This document shows positions 49,518 to 58,949 of a DNA stretch of 64,000 bases, piece after piece. A program made the translations under genes and the position numbers. Position 1 is the stretch's first letter, and every line of letters starts with the position of its first letter. Where the stretch lies: contig NZ_BMXB01000001.1 in assembly GCF_014651535.1 (NCBI RefSeq), positions 557,470 through 621,469 of the forward strand. The letters are read 5' to 3'. Under the pieces are notes generated by a model. The model saw only the letters and a list, made by a program, of their open reading frames with translations, was not told the origin of the DNA and made no database searches. This DNA comes from Salinimicrobium marinum (GTDB taxonomy: Bacteria > Bacteroidota > Bacteroidia > Flavobacteriales > Flavobacteriaceae).

Positions 49518-52262
49518 ATGAGAAAAGTAGAATATTACATCCTGATAATGTGTGTGTTGCTGTTTTTTAATGCTACTTCACAGCAACTTACACCACCTAT
49601 ACAAAATTATTCTTCTTTACAATACAATGCGGCTAGCCAGAACTGGGATATCAAAGTGGATGAACAGGGAATAGTTTATGCTGCCAATAATAAAGGTTTA
49701 CTTTCTTTTGATGGTCAAAGATGGGAATTGTACCCGCTTAAAAGTGGATCTATAATAAGATCTGTGCTTCCTCACCAGGGGAAAATTTATACAGGTTCTT
49801 ATAAAGAGTTTGGGTATTGGGAGAAAGATATCAAAGGAGTAATGCAATACCAATCTCTTATCTCTCTACTGGGTGAGTATGAGTTGCAGAGCGAAGAGTT
49901 CTGGCAGATCCTTGCTTATAATGATGCCATATATTTCCGGTCTTTTGGGGCTATTTATAGATACGACGGAAAAACCATATATCCCGTCCAACAAGTTGTA
50001 AGCAGAGGGATGACCGTGTTTAATGATAGGCTGGTAATAGCTTTGGAAGAAAAAGGTTTGTTTTACCTGGAAGAGAACGGAAACCTTGAGCCTTTGCAAA
50101 ATCAGGATGTGTTGTTGGACAGATCCATTGTTGATATTCTGGAATACAAAGAATCCCTGTTAATCTGTACCAGGGATGGTCTTTTCTTGTATGATGAAAA
50201 AGGGAGCAGAGCATTTCCTGACAGAAAACTGAATGCTGTACTGGCGGGGCTGGAATTAAACCATTTGATAAAGAACTCAGATAATGAACTGGTATTTGGG
50301 ACAGTGAAAAGTGGTATTCTCCACTATAATGGAGGTACAGGAGAGATTGCCTCGTATAGTCGCAACGAGGGGCTGCAGAACAATACGGTGCTTGCCATGA
50401 CACAAAAGAACGGAAAGGTGTGGCTGGGTTTGGATAATGGTATAGATGCCATACACCTTGATTCCCCAATAAAATTCTATACAGATGACAGCGGAGAGTT
50501 GGGTTCGGTATATGATCTGGCCTTTCATTGTGATGAAGTATATCTTGCCAGTAACACAGGAGTTTATAAACTTGAAAAAGAGGACTTCAAACTACTTCCT
50601 GATGCAGAAGGTCATTCCTGGAATCTTGAAGCTCATAACAATGTATTGTACAGCAATCACAATTCCGGTACCTATAAAATTATCAATGATGACTTTGTTC
50701 CCATTGATGTGCGTACCGGAAGTTTCGAAATCGTGCCTATAGACAGAGAACAGTATCTTATTGCCAATTATACAGGTATTGACTTTTATGATGATGAGCT
50801 TAAACAGATTAAACGCTTAAACGGGATCAATTTTCCGGTAAAACAGCTGCTCTTTGAAAATCCCGGTACTTTATGGGCAGCAGATGCTTATGAAGGAATT
50901 TATCGAATAGGAATTAACCAACGTGGAGACAGCACCACTTTTGTTAAAAAAGTTTCCGCAGACCGTCAGATGGGGAATTATAGTGCCAGAATATTCAAGA
51001 TCAACGGTCAGATTGCTGTACTTACCAATGAAAAATGGTACAGGTATAATGTTTTTACTGACGGTCTTGAGCTTTTAAGGGAGTGGCATGAGTTTAACGG
51101 AAATCGCCTGCTGGCAGTAGACAACGGACTTTTCTGGTTTATCAATTCTGCCGGGAATACGTTGAAAATTACTGATTTTAAAGAAACTGAACTGGTGGTC
51201 TCTTCCAAAATGCTGAATAACCGAACGGTAAAGGATCACGAGAGGCTGGTGAAGAGAAATGATTCCATTTATTATATCACATTACATGATGGTTTTGCAA
51301 GATTGAACCTGCATGAATTGTACTCGATGAGAGATAATGAATATTTAAGTACTCCCGTAATTCAGGAATTGTATGATGTAGAACAGAATTATGATCTAAC
51401 GGCTACACCACATATTTCAAGTAAGAATGCCCGGGAAGTGACGGTTTTGGCAGGACTTCCGGTTTCAGATGCTATCGCGCTCAAGTATGAGCTAATAGGC
51501 AGCGACTCAGAGCCAGTGGTGGGAGAGGTAGTGGATGGAATCATTCGGTTTCAAAATCTGCCGCATGATGAATATAAGCTGCAATTATCGGCAGTCAGCT
51601 CTCAGAATGCCGATCCTGTTTTGACTTCGTTTCAATTTGTGGTTGATCCTCCCTGGTACTTGCAGAATTATATGAAATTTATGTATTTTCTCTTGCTGTT
51701 GGGAGTTCTGGGTTTAATTTTCTGGATCAACAGGATCAAACTTCAAAAACACAGACGGCTGTTAAGGCTGAAATATCAGCAAGAGCATGAAGAGCGAATG
51801 AATAATCTGGAAAAGGAACGGCTTATTCATGAAATTACTATGAAACGTAAGGAATTGGCAAATTCTACGATGATGGCTGCTAAGAAAAATGAAGTACTAA
51901 TGGAGATCCAGGGAGAATTAAATAAAGACAGAAATAAGTTCTCCAATGAATATCGCTTAAAGCATATTATGAGTAAAATTAATCGTGCAATTAAAGATAA
52001 GGATGAGTGGAAAGTCTTTGAAACCAATTTCAATGAATTGCATGAGGATTTCTTTAAAGACTTACTGGAGAAATATCCCAAATTGAGCAATAAAGATCTC
52101 AAACTTTGCTCTTACCTGAAAATGAATCTTACTTCAAAAGAAATTGCTCCTTTAATGGGGATCAGTGTTCGGGGGGTAGAAGTTCACCGGTATAGACTCC
52201 GAAAGAAAATGAATCTGGACAGCACAGAAAATCTGACAAATTTCCTTATTGCTAACTTTTAA
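49518..52262 (+). CDS. Two-component-type propeller sensor with LuxR-type HTH (PUL regulator)
   Basis: 914 residues. Signal peptide, then two-component-regulator propeller repeats over about residues 20-600 (GIVYAANNKGLLSFDGQRWELYPL, KVWLGLDNGIDAI), a Y_Y_Y (triple tyrosine) domain about 620-710, one transmembrane helix (about 720-742), a long coiled coil (KRKELANSTMMAAKKNEVLMEIQGELNKD), and a C-terminal LuxR-type HTH (LKMNLTSKEIAPLMGISVRGVEVHRYRLRKKM). There is no histidine-kinase or receiver domain, so it probably binds glycan in the periplasm and acts on DNA directly. A TATCTTTG box is at 49463-49470. It precedes the SusC/SusD pair and most likely controls it. Confidence 0.87.
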   Translation: MRKVEYYILIMCVLLFFNATSQQLTPPIQNYSSLQYNAASQNWDIKVDEQGIVYAANNKGLLSFDGQRWELYPLKSGSIIRSVLPHQGKIYTGSYKEFGYWEKDIKGVMQYQSLISLLGEYELQSEEFWQILAYNDAIYFRSFGAIYRYDGKTIYPVQQVVSRGMTVFNDRLVIALEEKGLFYLEENGNLEPLQNQDVLLDRSIVDILEYKESLLICTRDGLFLYDEKGSRAFPDRKLNAVLAGLELNHLIKNSDNELVFGTVKSGILHYNGGTGEIASYSRNEGLQNNTVLAMTQKNGKVWLGLDNGIDAIHLDSPIKFYTDDSGELGSVYDLAFHCDEVYLASNTGVYKLEKEDFKLLPDAEGHSWNLEAHNNVLYSNHNSGTYKIINDDFVPIDVRTGSFEIVPIDREQYLIANYTGIDFYDDELKQIKRLNGINFPVKQLLFENPGTLWAADAYEGIYRIGINQRGDSTTFVKKVSADRQMGNYSARIFKINGQIAVLTNEKWYRYNVFTDGLELLREWHEFNGNRLLAVDNGLFWFINSAGNTLKITDFKETELVVSSKMLNNRTVKDHERLVKRNDSIYYITLHDGFARLNLHELYSMRDNEYLSTPVIQELYDVEQNYDLTATPHISSKNAREVTVLAGLPVSDAIALKYELIGSDSEPVVGEVVDGIIRFQNLPHDEYKLQLSAVSSQNADPVLTSFQFVVDPPWYLQNYMKFMYFLLLLGVLGLIFWINRIKLQKHRRLLRLKYQQEHEERMNNLEKERLIHEITMKRKELANSTMMAAKKNEVLMEIQGELNKDRNKFSNEYRLKHIMSKINRAIKDKDEWKVFETNFNELHEDFFKDLLEKYPKLSNKDLKLCSYLKMNLTSKEIAPLMGISVRGVEVHRYRLRKKMNLDSTENLTNFLIANF

Positions 52263-52296
52263 ATTTCGGAAAGCAGGTGAATTTCAGCTGAAATCT

Positions 52297-52423
52297 ACTA
52301 CATCATTACTACATCATTGAAATTTTGGAGCCTGTAAATTTTACTTCAACAACTCTGAAATGTCCCGTGAAATAAGGATTCTTTAGTGAATAAACATTTG
52401 ATGTAGCAGTTGTGTACTACAAC
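52297..52423 (+). promoter_or_regulatory. Candidate regulator sites upstream of susC
   Basis: ACTACATCATT is repeated directly (52297-52307 and 52308-52318); its inverse TGATGTAG occurs at 52399-52406, and GTTGT-GTACT-ACAAC (52409-52423), containing the related CTACAAC, follows. Four related CTACA(T/A)C copies within 130 bp in front of an inducible operon suggest operator sites for the adjacent LuxR-type regulator. No exact TAnnTTTG box is visible. Confidence 0.5.
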
Positions 52424-52483
52424 GTTTTCGAAGAATAGGAAAAGAGCTGTACTTTCATAGAATATTTAGCAAAAAATATCTTT

Positions 52484-55400
52484 ATGAAATTGAAACTACT
52501 AGCGATTGTTGCAATCCTGTTTAGCAGTATAGGATATGCACAAGAATCCAGGACAATTACGGGTACTATTATGGATCCGCAGGAAATGCCTTTGCCCGGT
52601 GCAGAGGTAAAGGTCATAGATAAAAATATCTTTGACGTTACAGATTTTGATGGGAATTTCACATTGGAGGGTGTAGTAACCGGAGACAAATTCCGGGTCA
52701 CTTTTTTAGGATTTCAGGCACAGGAATTTACTGTAGGAGAGACGAATGACTATATAATTACACTTCAGGAAGATGCAGCCACCCTTGATGAAGTTGTGGT
52801 GGTAGGTTATGGTACCCAGAAGAAAGCAGATTTAACCGGATCTATTGTTACTGTGAATTCCGAAGAGATCGAGAGAACACCTACTACTAATGTAATGCAG
52901 TCTTTACAGGGAAAAGTTTCCGGAGTACAGATTACGTCTGTGGGATCTCCCGGCGATTCTCCCAATGTAAGAGTAAGGGGGCTTGGAACTTATACCGATG
53001 CTACCAACGTACTTTATGTAGTGGATGGAGCGCTTTATAATAATATTGACTTCCTGAATACAAAGGACATTAAGTCCTTAAACGTGCTAAAGGATGCTTC
53101 TTCTTCTGCCATATATGGGGTTAGGGCTGCAAACGGAGTAATTATTATTGAAACAAAGTCTGGCCGCCTGAATCAAAAGCCTCAATTTGAATATGATGGC
53201 TATACAGGAATCCAGCGGGCACAGGATGTCGTAAAAATGGCCAATGCTGAACAATTTACTACCATGGCATATGAATCGGGTTCTGAAGCCGATGTACAGT
53301 ATATTTTAAATGCTATGCAAAGGTTTGGTCGCAGCAGGGTCAATCCGAATGTTCCGGCAGTGAATACAGACTGGTATGAAGAAATCCTGCGGGATGCATT
53401 AATACAAAGTCACAGTATTGGAGTTTCAGGCGGGGGAGAGAATGTGGCTTACTCAGTAGGGGCCAATTTCATTTCCCAGGAAGGTATTCTGGATATGAAG
53501 AATGAATATGAACGTTTTAACATTCGTTCTAAGATAGATATTGATGTTTCGGACAGGTTTACGATTGGGGTGAATAATGTATTTAGTAATGCTACAAAAT
53601 ATGATCCTGAAAATGCAGCCTGGTTTAATGCTTATTTTGCAGTTCCTATTTTACCTGTAATGGATGAGCAGAATACTGCCGCATCACCGGTTAGGTATGC
53701 AAATGCACAACTTCTGGGGTATAGACATACTCAGAATCCGTTTCCTGTAATGCGATATAATGAGAACCGGTTGAAGATCAGGAAATTGCTTTCCACCATT
53801 GATCTTCAGTTTGATATTATTGAGGATAAGCTGGATATCAAAACCACATACAGCCATAATTTTTCGGCTCTGGAAGAACGTTATCTTGATCTTCCCTATA
53901 CTTTAGGAAATAATCAGCAAACCATTTCAGGGATTACAAGAGAAAACAATACGTTCTCCAATCAATACTGGGATAATGTATTAACCTATGAAGATACCTT
54001 TGGGGATCACGATCTAACGCTAATGGCAGGTACTTCTTTCCGGGATGAAGCATCAAACGAATTTGAGGCAACGGGAAGAGATATTGCAGGAATAAGACTT
54101 GAATCCAGCAGGTATCTGAATTTTGCTGATCCTGATTCGTTTAATAATAATGTAGGGGAAATAGGCCGCAGATACTACGGAATGTCCTATTTTGGGCGGT
54201 TATCGTATAACTACAAAGACAGGTATTTACTTTATGGAACCTTCAGGGCAGATGGTTCTTCTAAATTCACCCGCGATCCATGGGGCTACTTCCCATCTGT
54301 AGGTTTAGGTTGGGTACTTTCAGAAGAAAACTTCTTGTCTGACAGTAATTTCGTCGACTTTTTGAAGTTAAGGGCGAGCTGGGGTAAACTAGGTAATGAT
54401 AATGTGGCTGCAAGTGCAGGATCCAACACGATTGAAGTAATCACTACCACCATTGGAGACCAACCAAGAACGGGTATTACCTCCACGAGTGTATTTTCAA
54501 ACAATACATGGGAAGTCATTGAGGAAAGAAACTTTGGGATTGATGTGGAAACCTTCGATAATAGATTATCTCTTACAGCTGATTATTACATAAGGGAAAC
54601 ACAGGATGCTATTTTACCTGTGTATATTCCAATTGTTAACAGAAGTGTTGACAGAAACTCCGGAACTATAAGAAACCAGGGACTTGAACTTAGTGCCAAC
54701 TGGAATGGAACTATTGGGGATGATTTTAATTTCTCTATTGGAGCCAATTTCACCACCTTGAAGAATGAAGCTACTCAAATAGATGATGAGAGTGGTTACA
54801 TCGATTCAGGATCTGCTGAATTCAGACAAAGAACCATGGAAGGTGGCCCACTTTTCGGATTCTACGGCTATGAAAGAGTAGGGGTGTATCAAAATCAGGC
54901 TCAGATAGATGCCGATCCTGTTGCAGTGGAAAATAACCTGGTTCCCGGGGATCTTATTTACAGAGATCAGAACGGTGATAATGTCATTGACGATCAGGAC
55001 CGGGTAATTCTTGGATCATTCCTTCCCGATTTTACTTATGGTGGAAATATAGCCATGAATTATAAAGCTTTTGATTTCTCACTAAGCTTTTATGGACAGG
55101 GTGGTAACCAGATCCTTAACAGAAGAAGAGGTGAAATTATTTATACCCAGGATACCAATATGGATGCCGATTTAGCGATCAACAGATGGCACGGGGAAGG
55201 TACTAGTAATAAATATCCTTCATCTGCAGGGATGAGAAAAGCATGGAACCAGCGATTAAGTAATTTCTGGGTAGAAGATGGTGACTTCTTCAGAATTCAG
55301 AATATTCAGTTAGGATACACTATTGAGCAGGAAAGTTTACCACTTATAAGAGTTTATATGACTGCAGAGCGTCCATTCTCGTTCTTTGACTATAACGGCT

Positions 55401-55486
55401 TCACAGCTGAAGTTCCTGACGGGGTTGACAGACAAACATATCCTATCCCTTCAGTATATACAGTGGGATTAAATGTAAAATTCTAA
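52484..55486 (+). CDS. SusC/RagA-family TonB-dependent outer-membrane transporter
   Basis: 1000 residues. Signal peptide ending SIGYAQ, a carboxypeptidase-regulatory-like domain (about 22-100), the TonB-box/plug start DEVVVVGYGTQKKADLTGS, and the plug motif VRVRGLGTYTDATNVLYVVDGALYN. The remainder is a 22-strand TonB-dependent barrel ending in YTVGLNVKF, with the terminal Phe of outer-membrane proteins. With its SusD partner 13 bp downstream it imports oligosaccharides. The cargo is inferred, from the neighbouring GH144 enzymes, to be a beta-1,2-glucan-derived saccharide. Confidence 0.95.
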   Translation: MKLKLLAIVAILFSSIGYAQESRTITGTIMDPQEMPLPGAEVKVIDKNIFDVTDFDGNFTLEGVVTGDKFRVTFLGFQAQEFTVGETNDYIITLQEDAATLDEVVVVGYGTQKKADLTGSIVTVNSEEIERTPTTNVMQSLQGKVSGVQITSVGSPGDSPNVRVRGLGTYTDATNVLYVVDGALYNNIDFLNTKDIKSLNVLKDASSSAIYGVRAANGVIIIETKSGRLNQKPQFEYDGYTGIQRAQDVVKMANAEQFTTMAYESGSEADVQYILNAMQRFGRSRVNPNVPAVNTDWYEEILRDALIQSHSIGVSGGGENVAYSVGANFISQEGILDMKNEYERFNIRSKIDIDVSDRFTIGVNNVFSNATKYDPENAAWFNAYFAVPILPVMDEQNTAASPVRYANAQLLGYRHTQNPFPVMRYNENRLKIRKLLSTIDLQFDIIEDKLDIKTTYSHNFSALEERYLDLPYTLGNNQQTISGITRENNTFSNQYWDNVLTYEDTFGDHDLTLMAGTSFRDEASNEFEATGRDIAGIRLESSRYLNFADPDSFNNNVGEIGRRYYGMSYFGRLSYNYKDRYLLYGTFRADGSSKFTRDPWGYFPSVGLGWVLSEENFLSDSNFVDFLKLRASWGKLGNDNVAASAGSNTIEVITTTIGDQPRTGITSTSVFSNNTWEVIEERNFGIDVETFDNRLSLTADYYIRETQDAILPVYIPIVNRSVDRNSGTIRNQGLELSANWNGTIGDDFNFSIGANFTTLKNEATQIDDESGYIDSGSAEFRQRTMEGGPLFGFYGYERVGVYQNQAQIDADPVAVENNLVPGDLIYRDQNGDNVIDDQDRVILGSFLPDFTYGGNIAMNYKAFDFSLSFYGQGGNQILNRRRGEIIYTQDTNMDADLAINRWHGEGTSNKYPSSAGMRKAWNQRLSNFWVEDGDFFRIQNIQLGYTIEQESLPLIRVYMTAERPFSFFDYNGFTAEVPDGVDRQTYPIPSVYTVGLNVKF

Positions 55487-55499
55487 AAAGACACACAAC

Positions 55500-57080
55500 A
55501 TGAAAAATAAAAATATAATACTCTCCCGCCTGGTTGCACTGTTTTTGATGATTAGCCTTAGCTCGTGTCATGATAAGCTGGATGAACAGGAAGGTCAGCT
55601 TAATACCGGGGACCTGGATTATACCGATACTGAAGAGATGATCAATCCTTTGATTGGTGCCTATCACGAATTTGCCACCCGTGGTTGGGAAGAGCCTTTG
55701 TTGCTTGGAGTTCGCGGAGATGATGTAAATGCCGGGGGTCTTGGGGATCAACAGCAATTTGCAGATACAGATCGTTATAACTATTCCAGGGATTACTGGA
55801 TGTATAATTCCTTATGGAATGTTCATTATAACGATATTATCAATATGAACACAGCCATCCTTCAAATTGAAAACTTCCAGGAATTTGCGGAAGGAAATGA
55901 TATTGAAAGGGGTGATCAATATATCGCCGAGATCATGGTACTACGTGCCTGGTTCCATTTTAACCTTGCCAGGGTCTGGGAGGATGTATTTATTATAACT
56001 TCCAATCAACCTGAAGCCGAGATTGAAGAAGGGCCTTCTTCTAAAGCCGAGGTGATGCAGTTTATTTCAGAACAAATGGATCTTGCCATACCAAATTTAC
56101 CAGATGCAAGACCAAATGAGCGAACAGATGTTCCAGGAGGTGTCACCCAATATACCGCTTATGCCATTAAAGCTTTAGCAGAACAGGAACTTGAAAATTA
56201 TCAGGCTGTTGCCGATGCTACCGGAGAGATCATTAATTCCGGTAAGTTTTCTCTTTATCCAGATTTTTATCAGTTGTTTAAAAAGCCAGGGGAATTGAGT
56301 GATGAAAGTTTACTGGAAATGCAGTATTCAGATTACGGGTCAGGAACGGGAGATGATGCTTTTTACGGAGAGTTTGATGTGTTTGGTCCGGAAAACTGGA
56401 CTCCTGTTCGCGAAAATGCTTCTCCAGGATGGGGGTTTTATGAGCCAAGTATAAAATTTATAGAATTCATGCTTGACAGGGATGAAACAGTGCGCCTGGA
56501 AACCAGTGTTTTATTTACAGACAGAGGTATAAATGAACTGCGAGAGGCGGGAAATACAGATTTGCCGGCTTTTGTTTCTAATGTAACCCCTTCAGGAGAT
56601 ATCATTAATGATTTTTCACGGGCACTTTTCTCGAGTGGGAAACATTATTTACCGTCTGTACAATTAACCGATCAAAGAAACAGGTACAGTGCCGGTAAGA
56701 ACATGATCGTAATTAGATATGCTGAAATATTACTGATGTACGCAGAAGCTGTGACCCGTGGGGCAAGTGCAACGGCCATACCTGCCGATGAGGCTGTGAA
56801 TATGGTAAGGGAAAGAGCAGATCTGCAACCGGTTTCCGGAGTGACTTCTGAAGATGTGATGGATGAAAAATTTGCAGAACTGGCCATGGAATGGGGAATC
56901 AGGTACTATGATATGATTCGTCTGGATAATTATGGTGAACTCAGTTATGGCGGAAGAACCTTTAGTGCCGAGGATGAATATTTACCATATCCACAAGCTC
57001 AGGTAGATGCTTTGCCCCTGGAAGCAACAGCGGTAGACAGAAACACTGTAATGAACAAGGTATTGTTTGAATTAAACTAA
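55500..57080 (+). CDS. SusD/RagB-family glycan-binding lipoprotein
   Basis: 526 residues. Lipoprotein signal (IILSRLVALFLMISLSSC) gives a lipid-anchored Cys at residue 23. The SusD pattern follows: N-terminal TPR-like helices (YIAEIMVLRAWFHFNLARVW), central PNERTDVPGGVTQYTAYAIKALAEQEL, and the C-terminal MIVIRYAEILLMYAEAVTRG and ELAMEWGIRYYDMIRLD blocks. It lids the SusC channel and binds the glycan at the cell surface. Only 13 bp separate it from the SusC gene and 6 bp from the LamG lipoprotein. Confidence 0.95.
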   Translation: MKNKNIILSRLVALFLMISLSSCHDKLDEQEGQLNTGDLDYTDTEEMINPLIGAYHEFATRGWEEPLLLGVRGDDVNAGGLGDQQQFADTDRYNYSRDYWMYNSLWNVHYNDIINMNTAILQIENFQEFAEGNDIERGDQYIAEIMVLRAWFHFNLARVWEDVFIITSNQPEAEIEEGPSSKAEVMQFISEQMDLAIPNLPDARPNERTDVPGGVTQYTAYAIKALAEQELENYQAVADATGEIINSGKFSLYPDFYQLFKKPGELSDESLLEMQYSDYGSGTGDDAFYGEFDVFGPENWTPVRENASPGWGFYEPSIKFIEFMLDRDETVRLETSVLFTDRGINELREAGNTDLPAFVSNVTPSGDIINDFSRALFSSGKHYLPSVQLTDQRNRYSAGKNMIVIRYAEILLMYAEAVTRGASATAIPADEAVNMVRERADLQPVSGVTSEDVMDEKFAELAMEWGIRYYDMIRLDNYGELSYGGRTFSAEDEYLPYPQAQVDALPLEATAVDRNTVMNKVLFELN

Positions 57081-57086
57081 TAGGAA

Positions 57087-58793
57087 ATGAAAAAATTAAA
57101 ACTAACATATATAGGATTTCTTGCCTGTTTTGTCTTCCTGGCAGGATGTGAGCGGGACGGAATAGATCCCATTACTGAAGTGGCACCAGGCGAAGACCAG
57201 GGAGGTCCTGAAGTAACGATCAACAATCCCCGGGAAGGAACTACCATAAATGTATTGGAAGAAGTTTCTACTATAGATATAGAGTTTGGAGTAACAGACG
57301 ATATTGAAGTTGAGCAGATCGAAGTTCTGGTAGATGGGAATGTCATAGCCACCTTTACCGAATTTACAGATTACAGGATCGTGGAAGAAGAAGTGACATT
57401 TGAAAACGTTACCACGGGAGAGCATACAGTAACTGTGCGAGCTACAGATCTTGAGGGAAATCAAACCAGTGAAACGGTGAATTTTAGTAAAGAACCTCCT
57501 TATTCTCCCATATTTGCCAATGAGGTATTATACATGCCTTTCGATGGAAGTTTTATGGATCTTGTGACACTTACTACTCCGGAAGAGGTAGGAGACCCGG
57601 GATTTTCGGAAGATGCCTTTCTGGGAAGCGGTGCATACCTTGGTGCTCCGGATTCTTATTTGACCATACCTTTGGAACCACTGGGTAATGAATTTAGTGC
57701 CTCTTTCTGGTACAATGTTTCAGGAGAACCCGGTCGTGCAGGAATACTGGTTGCCGGGGCAGATGAAAACCGTACCCAGGGATTCCGTTTGTTCAGGGAA
57801 GGAGATACAGATTCGCAAACTATTAAGCTTAACGTAGGTACCGGTGCCGGGGAAAGCTGGAATGACGGGGGTGCTATAGATGTAAACCCAGATGAATGGG
57901 TGCATATAACATTCACAGTATCTGCAGACGAAACCGTAATATACGTGAACGGAATGCCATTAAATACCGGAACCATGGCTTCTCCTATAGATTGGACGGG
58001 AGTGGAAGAATTGACCATTGGAGCCGGAGGTGAAACCTTCAGCTACTGGGATCATTTATCAGATAGTAGTCCAATGGACGAACTCAGGTTATTTGATGCT
58101 GCTTTGACTCAGGAAGATATTCAGAATATGATCAATGCCTCCAGCCAGACACTTTATATGCCTTTTGATGGCGATTACAGAGACCTGGCTTCCAACCGGG
58201 ATGTAACAGTAGTGGGTTCGCCCGATTTTGCAGGAGAGAGTGCAGAAGGAAGCGATGCTTATGCGGGAGCCGAAGGCTCTTACCTTACCATGCCTTCAGA
58301 AGGTCTTTTAAGCGAAGAATTTAGTGCAACTTTCTGGTACAATGTAAATCCAGACCCAGACCGGGCGGCAATAATCACTATTAGTGCAGAAGATTCAAAT
58401 AATCCAGATGCTCAGAATGACCGTACCAAAGGTTTAAGGCTCTTTAGAGAAGGAAATGCCGATGAACAAACTATTAAACTGAATGTTGGAACAGGATCTT
58501 CAGATAGCTGGAATGATGGAGGCACTATAGATGCGACCTCAAACGAGTGGGTTCATATAGCTTTTACCATTTCGGCTACCGAAACTATAATATATATCGA
58601 TGGCGAACCTGTTAATACCGGAACGCTTTCTGCTCCAATAGACTGGACAGGAGCCGATATGGTTTCAATCATGTCTGGCGCCCCAAGATTTACAGAATGG
58701 GGCCATCTGGCAGATCAGAGTTACATCGATGAACTGAAATTCTACAATAAAACACTTTCTACGGAAGATGTAGAAGCTGCAATGGCAGAATAA
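57087..58793 (+). CDS. LamG-repeat surface glycan-binding lipoprotein
   Basis: 568 residues. Lipoprotein signal ending FVFLAGC. An Ig-like domain (about 45-135, PEVTINNPREGTTINV...GEHTVTVRATDLEGN) is followed by two LamG/concanavalin A-like domains (about 145-350 and 352-568) that are recent duplicates: DEWVHITFTVSADETVIYV and NEWVHIAFTISATETIIYI, then NTGTM.SPIDWTG versus NTGTL.APIDWTG. Position after SusD corresponds to a SusE/surface glycan-binding protein. It should bind the same glycan; ligand is not read from sequence. Confidence 0.85.
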   Translation: MKKLKLTYIGFLACFVFLAGCERDGIDPITEVAPGEDQGGPEVTINNPREGTTINVLEEVSTIDIEFGVTDDIEVEQIEVLVDGNVIATFTEFTDYRIVEEEVTFENVTTGEHTVTVRATDLEGNQTSETVNFSKEPPYSPIFANEVLYMPFDGSFMDLVTLTTPEEVGDPGFSEDAFLGSGAYLGAPDSYLTIPLEPLGNEFSASFWYNVSGEPGRAGILVAGADENRTQGFRLFREGDTDSQTIKLNVGTGAGESWNDGGAIDVNPDEWVHITFTVSADETVIYVNGMPLNTGTMASPIDWTGVEELTIGAGGETFSYWDHLSDSSPMDELRLFDAALTQEDIQNMINASSQTLYMPFDGDYRDLASNRDVTVVGSPDFAGESAEGSDAYAGAEGSYLTMPSEGLLSEEFSATFWYNVNPDPDRAAIITISAEDSNNPDAQNDRTKGLRLFREGNADEQTIKLNVGTGSSDSWNDGGTIDATSNEWVHIAFTISATETIIYIDGEPVNTGTLSAPIDWTGADMVSIMSGAPRFTEWGHLADQSYIDELKFYNKTLSTEDVEAAMAE

Positions 58794-58949
58794 TTAGGAA
58801 AATGGGCTCCTGAGATTTTTTTCTGGAGTCTGTTTATTTATTCAGCTCGTAAATTATCGGTGTCTATAAAGACATTTTTATTAATCCCTGATTCCCATTT
58901 GAATTTCCGGGATATTGAGAAAATGCATTGAATCCAAAAAATTAAATAT

